Assembly: GCF_900141855.1 (NCBI RefSeq)
Contig: NZ_FQYU01000001.1
Coordinates: forward strand, 903,402 to 967,401
Length of the DNA stretch: 64,000 nt
Direction of reading: 5' to 3'
DNA from: Pseudozobellia thermophila
Lineage (GTDB): Bacteria; Bacteroidota; Bacteroidia; Flavobacteriales; Flavobacteriaceae
Made by a program: the position numbers and the translations under genes. Below are positions 54,131 to 63,320 of the stretch, piece after piece. Each line of letters begins with the position of its first letter. The stretch's first letter is position 1. The notes below the pieces were generated by a model. The model saw only the letters and a list, made by a program, of their open reading frames with translations, searched no databases and was not told where the DNA came from.

Positions 54131-55663
54131 CTATTTGTTCTTATGGTTAGTGATAAAATCTTTCACTTGGTTAACATACGGATACATAATTGTATCCTCT
54201 TTGAACGGGGGGACTATTTTTCTTACGGCATCGTACATGTTTTTGGTCTTGCTCGAAACCTTTTCCTGGGCATTAAGGTATTCGATGGCCTGAACAATGG
54301 TAATCATTTCTATGGCCATGACCTCAAAAGCGTTCTCGATGACTTTTTTGGTGATCAGGGCGGCATTGGTGCCCATGCTCACGATGTCTTGGTTGTCGTT
54401 GTTGTTGGGTATGCTATGAACGTACATCGGGTTCGACAGCATTTGGTTTTCGGCCGTTGTGGAGGTCGCCGTAAACTGGACGCCCTGCATACCGAAATTA
54501 AGGCCCAAGGTACCCAAGTTGACGAAGGGGGGGAGTACGTCGTTGAGTTTTGAGTTCATAAGGTAGTTCAACTGTCGCTCCGCCAACATGCTCATTTTGG
54601 CAACTACGATCTTGAGTTTGTCCATTTCCAGGGAAACGTAATCGCCATGAAAATTTCCGCCGTGGTATACGTTTTGTTTTTCCACGTCGACAATCGGGTT
54701 GTCGTTGGCCGAATTTACTTCCTCTATCAAGACCCGTTGCACCTCGTCCAGGGTGTCAAGTACGGGGCCCAATATTTGCGGCACACAGCGGATCGAGTAA
54801 TATTCCTGTACCTTTTCCTCGAATACCGATACGTCGCCATTGGTGTCGGTATAGAGGTGGTGTTCGCGTTTTCGGGTAAGGGAACTGTCTTTTAGGTGGC
54901 TGCGCATCGACCGTGCGATCTCGCGCTGCCCTTTGTGCCTCTTTGTAGAGTTCAAGGCCTCCGATAGGTGGTCGTCGTAGGCCTGCATGATCTCGTTGAT
55001 GGCCGAAGAGCAGGCAATCATCCACTCCAACAACCTTCGCGTATAGATGGTATTGATTATGCCAATGCCCGTCATTACCGAAGTACCGTTGATAAGGCCA
55101 AGGCCCTCGCGCAACCGCACCTTGATCGGTTGGATGTTTTCTTGCTCGAATACTTCTGCGGTCGGTCTCCTTTGCCCTTTGTAGAACACTTCGCCCTCAC
55201 CGATCAAGACAAGGGCCAAATGGGCCAGTTGCACCAAATCGCCACTTGCGCCGACACCTCCGTGTTCGTATATCAAGGGAGTGATGTTTTTGTTGATGAG
55301 TTCGGCCATGGTCTCGATCACCGAGACGTGGACTCCCGAGTTGCCCAGGCTCAAGGTGTTCAACCGGGCCAACATGGCCGCCCTAACGTACTTTTCGGGT
55401 ATGGGGCTGCCTGTGCCCGAGGCATGGCTACGGATAAGGTTGTACTGTAGTTGAAGGGTCTCGGAGTCTTTGATCTTATATTGCGCCATGGGGCCAAAAC
55501 CCGTGTTGACGCCATAAATGACCTTGTTTTTTGAGAATTCCCTTAAGAAATCGTGGCTGTCTTCAACGGTTTTGATAACTTCTTGGTCGATTGAAAGAAG
55601 TTCGTTGTCAAAAATAACGCTGTAAAACTCCTCAATTCCTAACTTTCCTTTTATTTCTGGCAT
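54131..55663 (-). CDS. Tyrosine ammonia-lyase (HAL/PAL/TAL family)
   Basis: 510 residues. The MIO cofactor forms from A139-S140-G141 in GGVGASGDLVQL, and the catalytic Tyr is Y50 in VIYGVNTGFGP. The sequence closely follows, from memory, the characterised tyrosine ammonia-lyase of Flavobacterium johnsoniae, including LQYNLIRSH (S79-H80 at the selectivity site) and the C-terminal VHSIPNNNDNQDIVSMG block. It should convert tyrosine to 4-coumarate, the starter of flexirubin-type pigments. Histidine ammonia-lyase activity cannot be fully excluded by sequence, but the pigment context and no hut genes argue against it. Confidence 0.9.
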   Translation of the reverse strand: MPEIKGKLGIEEFYSVIFDNELLSIDQEVIKTVEDSHDFLREFSKNKVIYGVNTGFGPMAQYKIKDSETLQLQYNLIRSHASGTGSPIPEKYVRAAMLARLNTLSLGNSGVHVSVIETMAELINKNITPLIYEHGGVGASGDLVQLAHLALVLIGEGEVFYKGQRRPTAEVFEQENIQPIKVRLREGLGLINGTSVMTGIGIINTIYTRRLLEWMIACSSAINEIMQAYDDHLSEALNSTKRHKGQREIARSMRSHLKDSSLTRKREHHLYTDTNGDVSVFEEKVQEYYSIRCVPQILGPVLDTLDEVQRVLIEEVNSANDNPIVDVEKQNVYHGGNFHGDYVSLEMDKLKIVVAKMSMLAERQLNYLMNSKLNDVLPPFVNLGTLGLNFGMQGVQFTATSTTAENQMLSNPMYVHSIPNNNDNQDIVSMGTNAALITKKVIENAFEVMAIEMITIVQAIEYLNAQEKVSSKTKNMYDAVRKIVPPFKEDTIMYPYVNQVKDFITNHKNK

Positions 55664-55846
55664 TTTTCGGCTGGTCTTCGCTGTGTTCTAATTATTCAAG
55701 GGGGCTAAAATAACCAATTCGGGATGTAAATTAGTAATAATTGGGCAAGGAATATCGTATTTTTACTTCGGATTTAGGGCGAATATGCCTCCCTGCATTA
55801 CGTGAACCGCTTTTGGAGGGGCCTGTGTCAGCTTAAAAAAGACTCC

Positions 55847-57097
55847 ATGCAAAAAGAAACTGTAGATGTTCTTATTATTGGCGCCGGACCATCGGGTGCG
55901 GTATCGGCTGCCTATCTTCACAAGCAAGGCCTAAAAATAAAGGTCGTCGAAAAGAGTCGGTTTCCCCGGTTTGTGATCGGCGAAAGCCTATTGCCGCGTT
56001 GTATGGACCATTTTGAGGAGGTAGGTTTGCTCGATGCTTTGAAGGCGCGTAACTATGAAGTGAAGGCAGGGGCCCGCTTTATGAGGGGCGACAAGGTCTG
56101 TAATTTTGATTTCAGCAAAAAATATACCGAGGGATGGGACTGGACATGGCAGGTGCCCCGAGCCGATTTTGACAAAACCTTGACCGATACTCTGGAGGCA
56201 TGGGGCGTAGATATCGCCTTCGGGCAAGAGGTGGTAGACGTAAAGTTCAAGGGGAGCGATTCGGTAACCACCGTTAAGGGGGAAGACGGCAAGCTATCTT
56301 CAATATCGGCAAAATTTATAATCGATTCGAGTGGACACGGTAGGGTTTTGCCCCGGTTGCTCGATTTGGACAAACCCTCGGAAATTGGAAGGCACTCATC
56401 GATCTTTACCCATGTTAAGGATGTAAAAAGACCCGAGGGCAGGGAAGGGACCATCATTACCTTCGATATCGTCAGTCTCGATACCTGGTTGTGGGTAATC
56501 CCTTTTTCCAACGGCTATACGAGTATCGGCTATGTGGGCCCGACGGAATATCTCGAGTCATTTGCAGGGAACACGACCGAAAAATTACGGGAAATGATGA
56601 AACTGTCCGACTATTATTACGACCGCTTCGAGGGCTTGGATTACGAATTTGAGCCGCGAATGATCAAGAATATAGCCAAGTCGGTCAAGCAATTGTACGG
56701 GGAGGGCTATGCCCTTACGGGCAATAGTGCCGAGTTTTTGGATCCCGTTTTCTCATCCGGGGTGACCTTTGCCACCGAGTCGTCGCTTCAGGCGGCAAAA
56801 CTTGTTACGCGACAGTTGAAAGGGGAAGCCGTAGATTGGGAAAGGGAATATTCGGACCATATGAAGGAAGGGGTAGCCGTTTTTGCCACCTACGTTAAGG
56901 AATGGTATACCGGTAACCTGCAGACCATATTTTTTGACAGTAACGACAACCCCGTGATCAAGGCCCAGATATGTGCCGTACTGGCCGGTTATGTATGGGA
57001 CCGTACGAATCCTTTCGTCAAGAACCACCATCGCTTGGTGAAGACCGTCGCCCGTATCGCCGAAATGGAAAAGGAGGCCGGCGGTCCGGCGAGTTGA
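55847..57097 (+). CDS. Halogenase-like flavin-dependent oxidoreductase
   Basis: 416 residues. The FAD motif is GAGPSGAVSA at 12-21. The halogenase signature WxWxIP is present as WLWVIP at 214-219. K73 (EVKAG) aligns with the lysine that carries the chlorinating species in CmlS-like halogenases, and RFVIGESLLP matches that group. It is divergent from the ammonia-lyase gene, 183 bp away. It could chlorinate or hydroxylate the aryl ring of the pigment; some flexirubins are chlorinated. ATG 55847 precedes the FAD motif; an upstream GTG at 55802 is less likely. Activity is inference. Confidence 0.83.
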   Translation: MQKETVDVLIIGAGPSGAVSAAYLHKQGLKIKVVEKSRFPRFVIGESLLPRCMDHFEEVGLLDALKARNYEVKAGARFMRGDKVCNFDFSKKYTEGWDWTWQVPRADFDKTLTDTLEAWGVDIAFGQEVVDVKFKGSDSVTTVKGEDGKLSSISAKFIIDSSGHGRVLPRLLDLDKPSEIGRHSSIFTHVKDVKRPEGREGTIITFDIVSLDTWLWVIPFSNGYTSIGYVGPTEYLESFAGNTTEKLREMMKLSDYYYDRFEGLDYEFEPRMIKNIAKSVKQLYGEGYALTGNSAEFLDPVFSSGVTFATESSLQAAKLVTRQLKGEAVDWEREYSDHMKEGVAVFATYVKEWYTGNLQTIFFDSNDNPVIKAQICAVLAGYVWDRTNPFVKNHHRLVKTVARIAEMEKEAGGPAS

Positions 57098-57125
57098 TTC
57101 CTCGTCCGGACCTTGAATACCTCGG

Positions 57126-57731
57126 TTAAAAAGCCTTTTTCAAGATAAGCCTGGCAAAGGATTTTCCTGTTTTGGCATAGCCTTCGCCCAAACGGTCCTC
57201 GTTGCTAAAGCTGCTTCCCCACTGGTCTCCGGGGGCGTTTTCACTGCTGACCTCTACCAGTACATTGTCCCTATTGGCCGTTTCGACAAACTTTAGGTTG
57301 GTACTGACCTTCGCGGGTTGTTTCATTACCCCGGCATCCCAACCCGGATATACCCATACGGTCTCTACGATCAGGGTGTATTTGGCTTCCGGAAGGTTTT
57401 CCTTAAAGGCAATGCCGTGGTCGTCGTAGAAATACCTGTTCATCAGCTCCAAGAACTTGGGCTGCCAGATAAGTTCGGGAGCCGCGGCCCATTTTTTCTC
57501 CCAGGCCTCGCCCTTGCCCGGCGACTTTTCTTCGAGCTCGGCCGAATGCTCCCTGATGTACTGCTCTTGGGGCAGGTTCTTTTTAAGCAGTTTCATGTTG
57601 TCGTAGACAAACTCGACATTGACCTCGCTTTGGCCCGGTAGAAAATCGAAATTCCCTTCCCTGATCTTCATTTTTTGGGCGAATACCGTGCTTGAAATAC
57701 AGAGGGCGATGAGTAAAATGTAACTTTTCAT
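57126..57731 (-). CDS. Secreted protein, unknown
   Basis: 201 residues with signal peptide MKSYILLIALCISSTVFAQ. The mature part is mixed, with a central acidic region (EEKSPGKGEAWEKKW) and C-terminal beta strands (YTLIVETVWVYPGWDAG; RLGEGYAKTGKSFARLILKKAF). I do not recognise a family. It converges on the halogenase-like gene with 28 bp between stops. Confidence 0.75.
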   Translation of the reverse strand: MKSYILLIALCISSTVFAQKMKIREGNFDFLPGQSEVNVEFVYDNMKLLKKNLPQEQYIREHSAELEEKSPGKGEAWEKKWAAAPELIWQPKFLELMNRYFYDDHGIAFKENLPEAKYTLIVETVWVYPGWDAGVMKQPAKVSTNLKFVETANRDNVLVEVSSENAPGDQWGSSFSNEDRLGEGYAKTGKSFARLILKKAF

Positions 57732-57813
57732 TGTTTAATGGATTTACAGTGTTTATAGTTATATGTTTCGGGGTGTCGATAGGTTAACATATTCCCCATT
57801 TAAATAGTCATGA

Positions 57814-59103
57814 TCAATCGTCGATTGCGGCAAAGACCATTTGCCTAAACTTCCATCGGGTTTGATCGGTAGTCTCGCCCTGGGTTTGCTTCATCAAGAT
57901 TCCGATTACCTTTTCTTCGGGGTCGGCGAAATATTGGGTGTTGAAATAGCCGCCCCAATCGAAGGTGCCGATACTTCCCCAACCCCCGGTGGCCAGACCT
58001 TCCTGATTCACCAAGCCGAAAGCCAGCCCGTAGTCCCTGTTCTTGTCTCCGAAAAGGTCCCCTATTTGGCTGGTCATCATGGTCTTGATTGTCGTTCTGC
58101 TCAAAATTCGGGTTCCGTTAAGTTCCCCCATGTTGAGGTACATCTGTAAAAAGGTTGCGTAGTCTTTGGCCGTGCTCGAAAGGCCGGCTCCGCCCGAAAA
58201 GAAGGTCTTGGCCCCTTTTTTGGGGTAGTCGGGGTCGTAGAAGGTAACGGGGTACTTTTTCCATTTCCCGTTTTTGATGTGCTGAACACTCACCAACCTA
58301 TCGTGTTTTTCCTCAGGAAGGTAAAACCAGGTATCGTCCATGCCCAAGGGGTCGAAGATACGGGTACGCAGAAACTGGTCGAAAGGCATGCCCGAAACCA
58401 CTTCGATAAAATACCCGAGAACATCCAGTCCTTCGCTATAGCGATAGGCATCGCCGGGGTTATGGTGCAAGGGCAGTTGGGCCAATTTTTTTACACTGCT
58501 TTCGATCGTGATCTTTTCGGTGGTAAAGAGGTCGGTAATACCTGCGTTTTTATATATTTTTTTAAATCGCTCATCACCGTCGATTACCCCGTATCCGAGT
58601 CCGGAGGTATGGGTCAGTAGATGTCGAATGGTAATCTCGTTCTTGGCGGGCAGGGTCGTATAGGTGCCGTCTTCCTCATTATAGGTGTCGAGGATCTGGG
58701 GGTTCTTGAATTCGGGAATATAATCCGATATCGGATCGTCGAGTTTGAACCTTCCTTCCTCCCACAGCATCATAACGGCCGTGGAGGTTATGGCCTTGGT
58801 CTGCGAGGCAATCCTGAAAATCGCATCTTTTTCCATGGGCTTTTTCGACGGGTTGTCGGCCATGCCATAGGCCTTGTGAAACACTATTTTTCCGTCTTTG
58901 GCAATAAGGGCCACGATACCCGGAACCTGTTTTTCTTCTATGGCCTTGGCAAGCATTTTGTCTATTTTGGCCAACCGGGCCTGCGACATGCCCACTGATG
59001 CGGGGTCGCCTTGGGTCAGTGCCGGCGATTTTTTAAGGGATGGGGTTTGGGCCAGTGTTAAAAAGGTAGTGAGTACAAACAGAAGGGCAAAGGGTTTCTT
59101 CAT
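57814..59103 (-). CDS. Serine hydrolase of the class C beta-lactamase / esterase family
   Basis: 429 residues. The signal peptide ends TLAQ. The S-x-x-K nucleophile motif is S100-Q-T-K103 and the Tyr motif YSE lies in YRYSEGLDVLG. The third KTG/HxG-type motif seems replaced by WGGYFNTQYF, as in EstB-like esterases. It is a secreted hydrolase, more likely an esterase or D-amino-acid peptidase than an antibiotic resistance enzyme. Transcribed alone. Confidence 0.88.
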   Translation of the reverse strand: MKKPFALLFVLTTFLTLAQTPSLKKSPALTQGDPASVGMSQARLAKIDKMLAKAIEEKQVPGIVALIAKDGKIVFHKAYGMADNPSKKPMEKDAIFRIASQTKAITSTAVMMLWEEGRFKLDDPISDYIPEFKNPQILDTYNEEDGTYTTLPAKNEITIRHLLTHTSGLGYGVIDGDERFKKIYKNAGITDLFTTEKITIESSVKKLAQLPLHHNPGDAYRYSEGLDVLGYFIEVVSGMPFDQFLRTRIFDPLGMDDTWFYLPEEKHDRLVSVQHIKNGKWKKYPVTFYDPDYPKKGAKTFFSGGAGLSSTAKDYATFLQMYLNMGELNGTRILSRTTIKTMMTSQIGDLFGDKNRDYGLAFGLVNQEGLATGGWGSIGTFDWGGYFNTQYFADPEEKVIGILMKQTQGETTDQTRWKFRQMVFAAIDD

Positions 59104-59184
59104 ATCGCAAAAAAATCAGACCCAAAAGGTATTGAATTTTAAACAACTACAACGCAAATGGAGCCGGGTAATTCTCGAATTTGC

Positions 59185-60018
59185 TCAAAATTGTACCGTT
59201 ACGCCCAAAGTGCCGGGGCCAAAGTTCAGGTTCCAGCTGGTTCGCTTATCCTGATGGTTGTACTTTTCATTGTATTTTCGGTCGAGGTATCGGTCGATCG
59301 ATTCGACCGTGGCCACACTGATGGCCATGGCAAAAACAAAATCACTGACCCAATGCTGGCCGTCCCAAATGCGCGAAATGCCCGGAATGGCGCCAATGGT
59401 GTATATGCCGGCCTTGACCCACGGACTTTTGAACTGCTTGCCTATGGCGTAGGCGTTCGTAAAGGCCAAAAGGGCATGCCCCGAGGGAAAGGAATGGAAA
59501 TTTCTACTCGAATTAAAGGGGTCGAATGTATCTTTGCCCAATTCGGCGATCGGCCTTGCCCGGCCTACCGCCGATTTAAGGACTTGTTGAAGGAAACCGG
59601 CGGAGGTAGCGGAAGAAATCAGCAATACCCCGGTACGCCTTAATTTTTCGTTTTTGGTGATGAGTCCGGTCAGGTAAACCCCCGATGTGACGATGTAATT
59701 GTTTTGGGGACTGCCGTATATTGTACCGTAGGAGCGAATGAATTTCGGAATGCTTTCTTTCTGGTTTCTAATAAACCTCGAGGTTTCCTCGTCGACCAGG
59801 TATGCGGCTCCCGTACCTGCCACTACGCCGCCAAACTGCGCCCATTGTTTGCCCTGCCAGTGAAAAGGTTGGGCATAGGAGAAGCCCACTCCCTTGAACA
59901 TATTGACAAAATCGTATTTGAACATGGCCCATCGTTTATCACTTGGTACCGTAATCGTATCTTGGGCAAGACCGGTGTTAAAGACCGCACAGCTGAGAAG
60001 AACAAATATTTTTTTCAT
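59185..60018 (-). CDS. PAP2-family phosphatase
   Basis: 277 residues. The signal peptide MKKIFVLLSCAVFNTGLAQ starts at ATG 60018 (60027 is also possible). The three phosphatase motifs are present: KSAVGRARP (KX6RP), PSGH in FHSFPSGHALL and SRIWDGQHWVSD (SRX5HX3D). It should dephosphorylate lipid phosphates, for example undecaprenyl pyrophosphate or phosphatidate, at the envelope. An 11-nt-loop hairpin (60066-60090) lies upstream. Confidence 0.9.
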   Translation of the reverse strand: MKKIFVLLSCAVFNTGLAQDTITVPSDKRWAMFKYDFVNMFKGVGFSYAQPFHWQGKQWAQFGGVVAGTGAAYLVDEETSRFIRNQKESIPKFIRSYGTIYGSPQNNYIVTSGVYLTGLITKNEKLRRTGVLLISSATSAGFLQQVLKSAVGRARPIAELGKDTFDPFNSSRNFHSFPSGHALLAFTNAYAIGKQFKSPWVKAGIYTIGAIPGISRIWDGQHWVSDFVFAMAISVATVESIDRYLDRKYNEKYNHQDKRTSWNLNFGPGTLGVTVQF

Positions 60019-60163
60019 TAGGGCCATTTATGGGCGTTGGCAAAAGGAAGGGTTCGGGTTAAGCACCCCAGTCCGTTTTGACAACTGGGGCAAAGATAGG
60101 TCGATATAACTATTTGACTAGGCTTCTGGGGGTAAAATTCAGGGGCCTTAGGTGTGTCGGTGT

Positions 60164-61066
60164 TCAGAAAAAGAGGTCTTGGGCCAGGCGATAGGTGTTG
60201 GCATGGGCATTTACAATGGTTCGTAGGTCGGGAGAATACCCACCGCCCATACTGCATTGAACGGGGATCTGATGTCTTTGGCAGGTTTGAAGTACCAACT
60301 CATCCCTCTGTTTGCACCCGTTCACGGTTAAGCCCAGGGTTCCCAATTTATCGGTTTCGAGCACATCGACGCCGGCCAGGTAGAAAATAAAGTCGGGGCG
60401 TACCTGATCGATAAGTTGGGGCAATGTCTTTTTTAGGATGTCCAGGTATTCCTGGTCCCCGGTTCCTTTTTTTAGGGGGATGTCGAGGTCCGATTTCTCC
60501 TTTTTAAAAGGGTAGTTGCTTTCGCCGTGCATCGAAAATGTAAAGACGGACGCATCGCCTTGAAAAATTTGGGCCGTGCCGTTGCCTTGGTGCACATCGA
60601 GGTCGATTATCAATATTTTTTTGGCCAAGCCCTTTGATTGAAGGTACCGTGCCCCGATGGCCTGGTCGTTCAACATGCAAAAGGCCTCACCGTGGCCGGT
60701 ATAGGCGTGGTGGGTGCCGCCCGCGATATTGAAGGCAATGCCTTGGTCGATGGCCAATACACAGCTTTTTATGGTGCCGTCGGCGATAATACGCTCGCGT
60801 TCGACAAGGTCTTCGCTTAGGGGAAAACCTATTTTTCGGGCTTCGCGCGGGCTCAGTTTAATGTTCATGAGGTCGTAGAAATATTCCGGATCGTGTACGG
60901 CAACGATATATTTATCATTGGGAAGGGCGGGTTCGAAGAAATTATCGGGTTCGCAGGTGCCCTCGTGCAACAGTTGTTTGGGCAAGAGCTCGTACTTTAC
61001 CATGGGAAAACGATGTCCCTCGGGTAGGGGATGGTTGTAAATAGGATGATAGGCTATTTTAAGCAT
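60164..61066 (-). CDS. Histone-deacetylase-family (AcuC/class II-type) deacetylase
   Basis: 300 residues. The active site is complete: H119-H120 (GGTHHA), metal ligands D157 and H159 (IDLDVHQGNG), Asp in AGVDVLETD and Tyr in MGGGYSPD. Bacterial members remove acetyl groups from polyamines, acetoin-pathway enzymes or protein lysines. The substrate is unknown here; polyamines are possible but their genes are 50 kb away. Confidence 0.93.
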   Translation of the reverse strand: MLKIAYHPIYNHPLPEGHRFPMVKYELLPKQLLHEGTCEPDNFFEPALPNDKYIVAVHDPEYFYDLMNIKLSPREARKIGFPLSEDLVERERIIADGTIKSCVLAIDQGIAFNIAGGTHHAYTGHGEAFCMLNDQAIGARYLQSKGLAKKILIIDLDVHQGNGTAQIFQGDASVFTFSMHGESNYPFKKEKSDLDIPLKKGTGDQEYLDILKKTLPQLIDQVRPDFIFYLAGVDVLETDKLGTLGLTVNGCKQRDELVLQTCQRHQIPVQCSMGGGYSPDLRTIVNAHANTYRLAQDLFF

Positions 61067-61124
61067 ACGGCAAATATAGGGGGCGATAGGTACGCCCAGA
61101 AGGGGTTGATCCCATTTTTCCGGC

Positions 61125-63248
61125 CTATTTGTGCAGCTTTAATTGAATCCGCTTTCGCGGAACGTCTACCTGCAATACCTTTACCATGATCTGTTGGTGA
61201 AGGTGTACGTGCTCGTTGACATCCTTTACAAAGGTATCGGCAAGGTTGGAGACGTGTATCAATCCGCTTTCCTTGATGCCAATGTCCACGAAGCAGCCGA
61301 AATTGGTAATGTTGTTCACTATGCCGGGCAGCAATTGGCCTTCCCTTACATCTTCAATGGTTTTAATGTTCTGGTCAAAAGTGAAGACCTTGGCCTTTTC
61401 CCTTCGGTCGAGGCCCGGTTTTTCGAGCTCTTGAACAATATCCTTTAAGGTGGGAATCCCAATGCTTTCAGAACAGTATTTATTTAAATCGATGCCCTGC
61501 AATACCTCTTTGTTTCCGATCAGTTCCGATACATGTAATTTTTGGTCTTTGGCAATTTGCCTTACGATCGAATAGCTCTCAGGGTGTACGGCCGAATCGT
61601 CGAGCGGATTGTCGGCCTCCTTGATCCTCAAGAAGGCTGCGCCTTGCTCAAAGGCCTTATCGCCCAAGCGGGGCACTTTTTTGATGTCGGCCCTGCTCTT
61701 GAACGGACCGTTTTCGTTTCTGTAGGCCACGATATTTTCCGCCAGTTTGGGGCCGATTCCCGAAACGTAGCTTAACAGGGGCACACTGGCCGTATTGATA
61801 TTGACCCCAACCGAATTTACGCAGCTTTCCACCACGCGATCTAACGAGCTTTGCAGTTTGGTTTGGTCTACATCGTGTTGGTATTGGCCTACCCCAATGG
61901 ATTTGGCGTCGATTTTGACCAGTTCGGCCAAAGGGTCGGCCAGGCGCCTGCCGATGGAAACGGCGCCCCGTACCGTTACGTCGTAGTTCGGAAACTCTTC
62001 CCTGGCAATTTTCGATGCCGAATATATCGATGCCCCGGCCTCGCTTACCACAAAAACCTCTATAGGGTTTTTAAAGTGGATGCGTTTGACCAATTGCTCG
62101 GTTTCGCGCGATGCCGTACCGTTGCCTATGGCGATGGCCTCTATTTTGTACGCATCGGCCAAGGAACTCAATTTTTTGATGGCCTCTTTGGCCTTGTTCT
62201 GGGGAGGATGCGGGTATATGGTTTCATTGTGTTCCAGTTCGCCTTGGGCGCTTAGGCATACCACTTTGCAGCCCGTCCTGAAACCCGGGTCAATGGCCAG
62301 GATCCTTTTTTCTCCCAAGGGAGCCCCGAGCAATAGTTGTTGCAGGTTTTTTGAGAAGACCTTAATGGCCTCGTCGTCGGCCTTTTCCTTGGCTTTTTTT
62401 AACAGCTCGTTCGACAATGACGGAAACAACAGTCGCTTGTAGGCATCTTCTATCGCTAACCGAATATGGTCTGCACATGAATTTTCCGATTTGATTACCC
62501 GTTGTTCTATTTTCGAGAGCAGGTAGTCGGAGTCGATATCGAGCCTTACCCTGATAAAACCCTCGTTTTCTGCCCTTAGAATGGCCAGTAGCCGGTGCGA
62601 GGGACACCTTTTCAGGGCTTCGCTCCAATCGAAGTAATCGCGAAACTTCTGTGCGTTTTCATCGTCCTTTTTCGAACTGGCCACTTTTGTGGTTATCATG
62701 GCCGACCTTTCGAGTTGGGCCCGAACCAGGTTACGGATAGATACCCGTTCGTTGATCCATTCCGAAATAATATGGCGGGCCCCTTCAAGGGCCGCCTCTT
62801 CATCGGGAACGTCGTTGCCAAGGTATTTCGACGCTACGGATCCGATATCCCTATGGTTTTGGGCCATGATCATTTTGGCCAAGGGCTCGAGTCCGTTCTT
62901 TCTTGCGGTCTCCGCCTTTGTCTTTCTTTTTTTCTTGTAGGGCAGGTAAAGGTCTTCCAGGCTTACCAGGTCTTCCGTTTGGTCGATCTTGTTCCGTAGC
63001 TCGGCCGTCAGCTGACCTTGCTCTTCAATGGCCTTGAGAATGGTCGCTTTTCGTTTTTCCAGGTTTTCGAACTGGGCCTTTTGCTCTACGATGGCGCCTA
63101 TTTGTACCTCGTCGAGGTTACCCGTCTTTTCCTTTCGATAACGGGAAATGAAGGGAATGGTACAGTCTTCGTTCAGCAGTTCTACCGTGTTGCGAATATT
63201 CTTTTCAGGTAGCTGGGTGTGTTTTACGAGGTAGGGGATAAGTTGCAT
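61125..63248 (-). CDS. tex: Tex-family RNA-binding transcription factor
   Basis: 707 residues with the typical Tex order: N-terminal helical region, YqgF/RNase H-like domain near 320 (ILAIDPGFRTGCKV), helix-hairpin-helix region near 490-560 (LLSYVSGIGPKLAENIVAYRNENG) and a C-terminal S1 domain (GQLLPGIVNNITNFGCFVDIGIKESGLIH). Tex binds nucleic acid and affects transcription and stress responses; the exact role is not settled. It lies between metG and the deacetylase on the same strand. Confidence 0.96.
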   Translation of the reverse strand: MQLIPYLVKHTQLPEKNIRNTVELLNEDCTIPFISRYRKEKTGNLDEVQIGAIVEQKAQFENLEKRKATILKAIEEQGQLTAELRNKIDQTEDLVSLEDLYLPYKKKRKTKAETARKNGLEPLAKMIMAQNHRDIGSVASKYLGNDVPDEEAALEGARHIISEWINERVSIRNLVRAQLERSAMITTKVASSKKDDENAQKFRDYFDWSEALKRCPSHRLLAILRAENEGFIRVRLDIDSDYLLSKIEQRVIKSENSCADHIRLAIEDAYKRLLFPSLSNELLKKAKEKADDEAIKVFSKNLQQLLLGAPLGEKRILAIDPGFRTGCKVVCLSAQGELEHNETIYPHPPQNKAKEAIKKLSSLADAYKIEAIAIGNGTASRETEQLVKRIHFKNPIEVFVVSEAGASIYSASKIAREEFPNYDVTVRGAVSIGRRLADPLAELVKIDAKSIGVGQYQHDVDQTKLQSSLDRVVESCVNSVGVNINTASVPLLSYVSGIGPKLAENIVAYRNENGPFKSRADIKKVPRLGDKAFEQGAAFLRIKEADNPLDDSAVHPESYSIVRQIAKDQKLHVSELIGNKEVLQGIDLNKYCSESIGIPTLKDIVQELEKPGLDRREKAKVFTFDQNIKTIEDVREGQLLPGIVNNITNFGCFVDIGIKESGLIHVSNLADTFVKDVNEHVHLHQQIMVKVLQVDVPRKRIQLKLHK

Positions 63249-63320
63249 GAACAGGGTGGTTTAAGCGAAATACATGGTTTGTGCCGCTGTTGGTTATATA
63301 CCGGGACGAAGGGAGGAAAG

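Noticed and set aside
55741-55766. Promoter for the halogenase-like gene (TTG and TATTTTTA)
   Set aside because: Spacing of about 15 bp is short and the -7 box lacks the final G; AT-rich chance match is likely.
60066-60090. CCCCAGT/ACTGGGG hairpin as terminator of the HDAC-family gene
   Set aside because: There is no T run on either strand after the stem and the loop is 11 nt.
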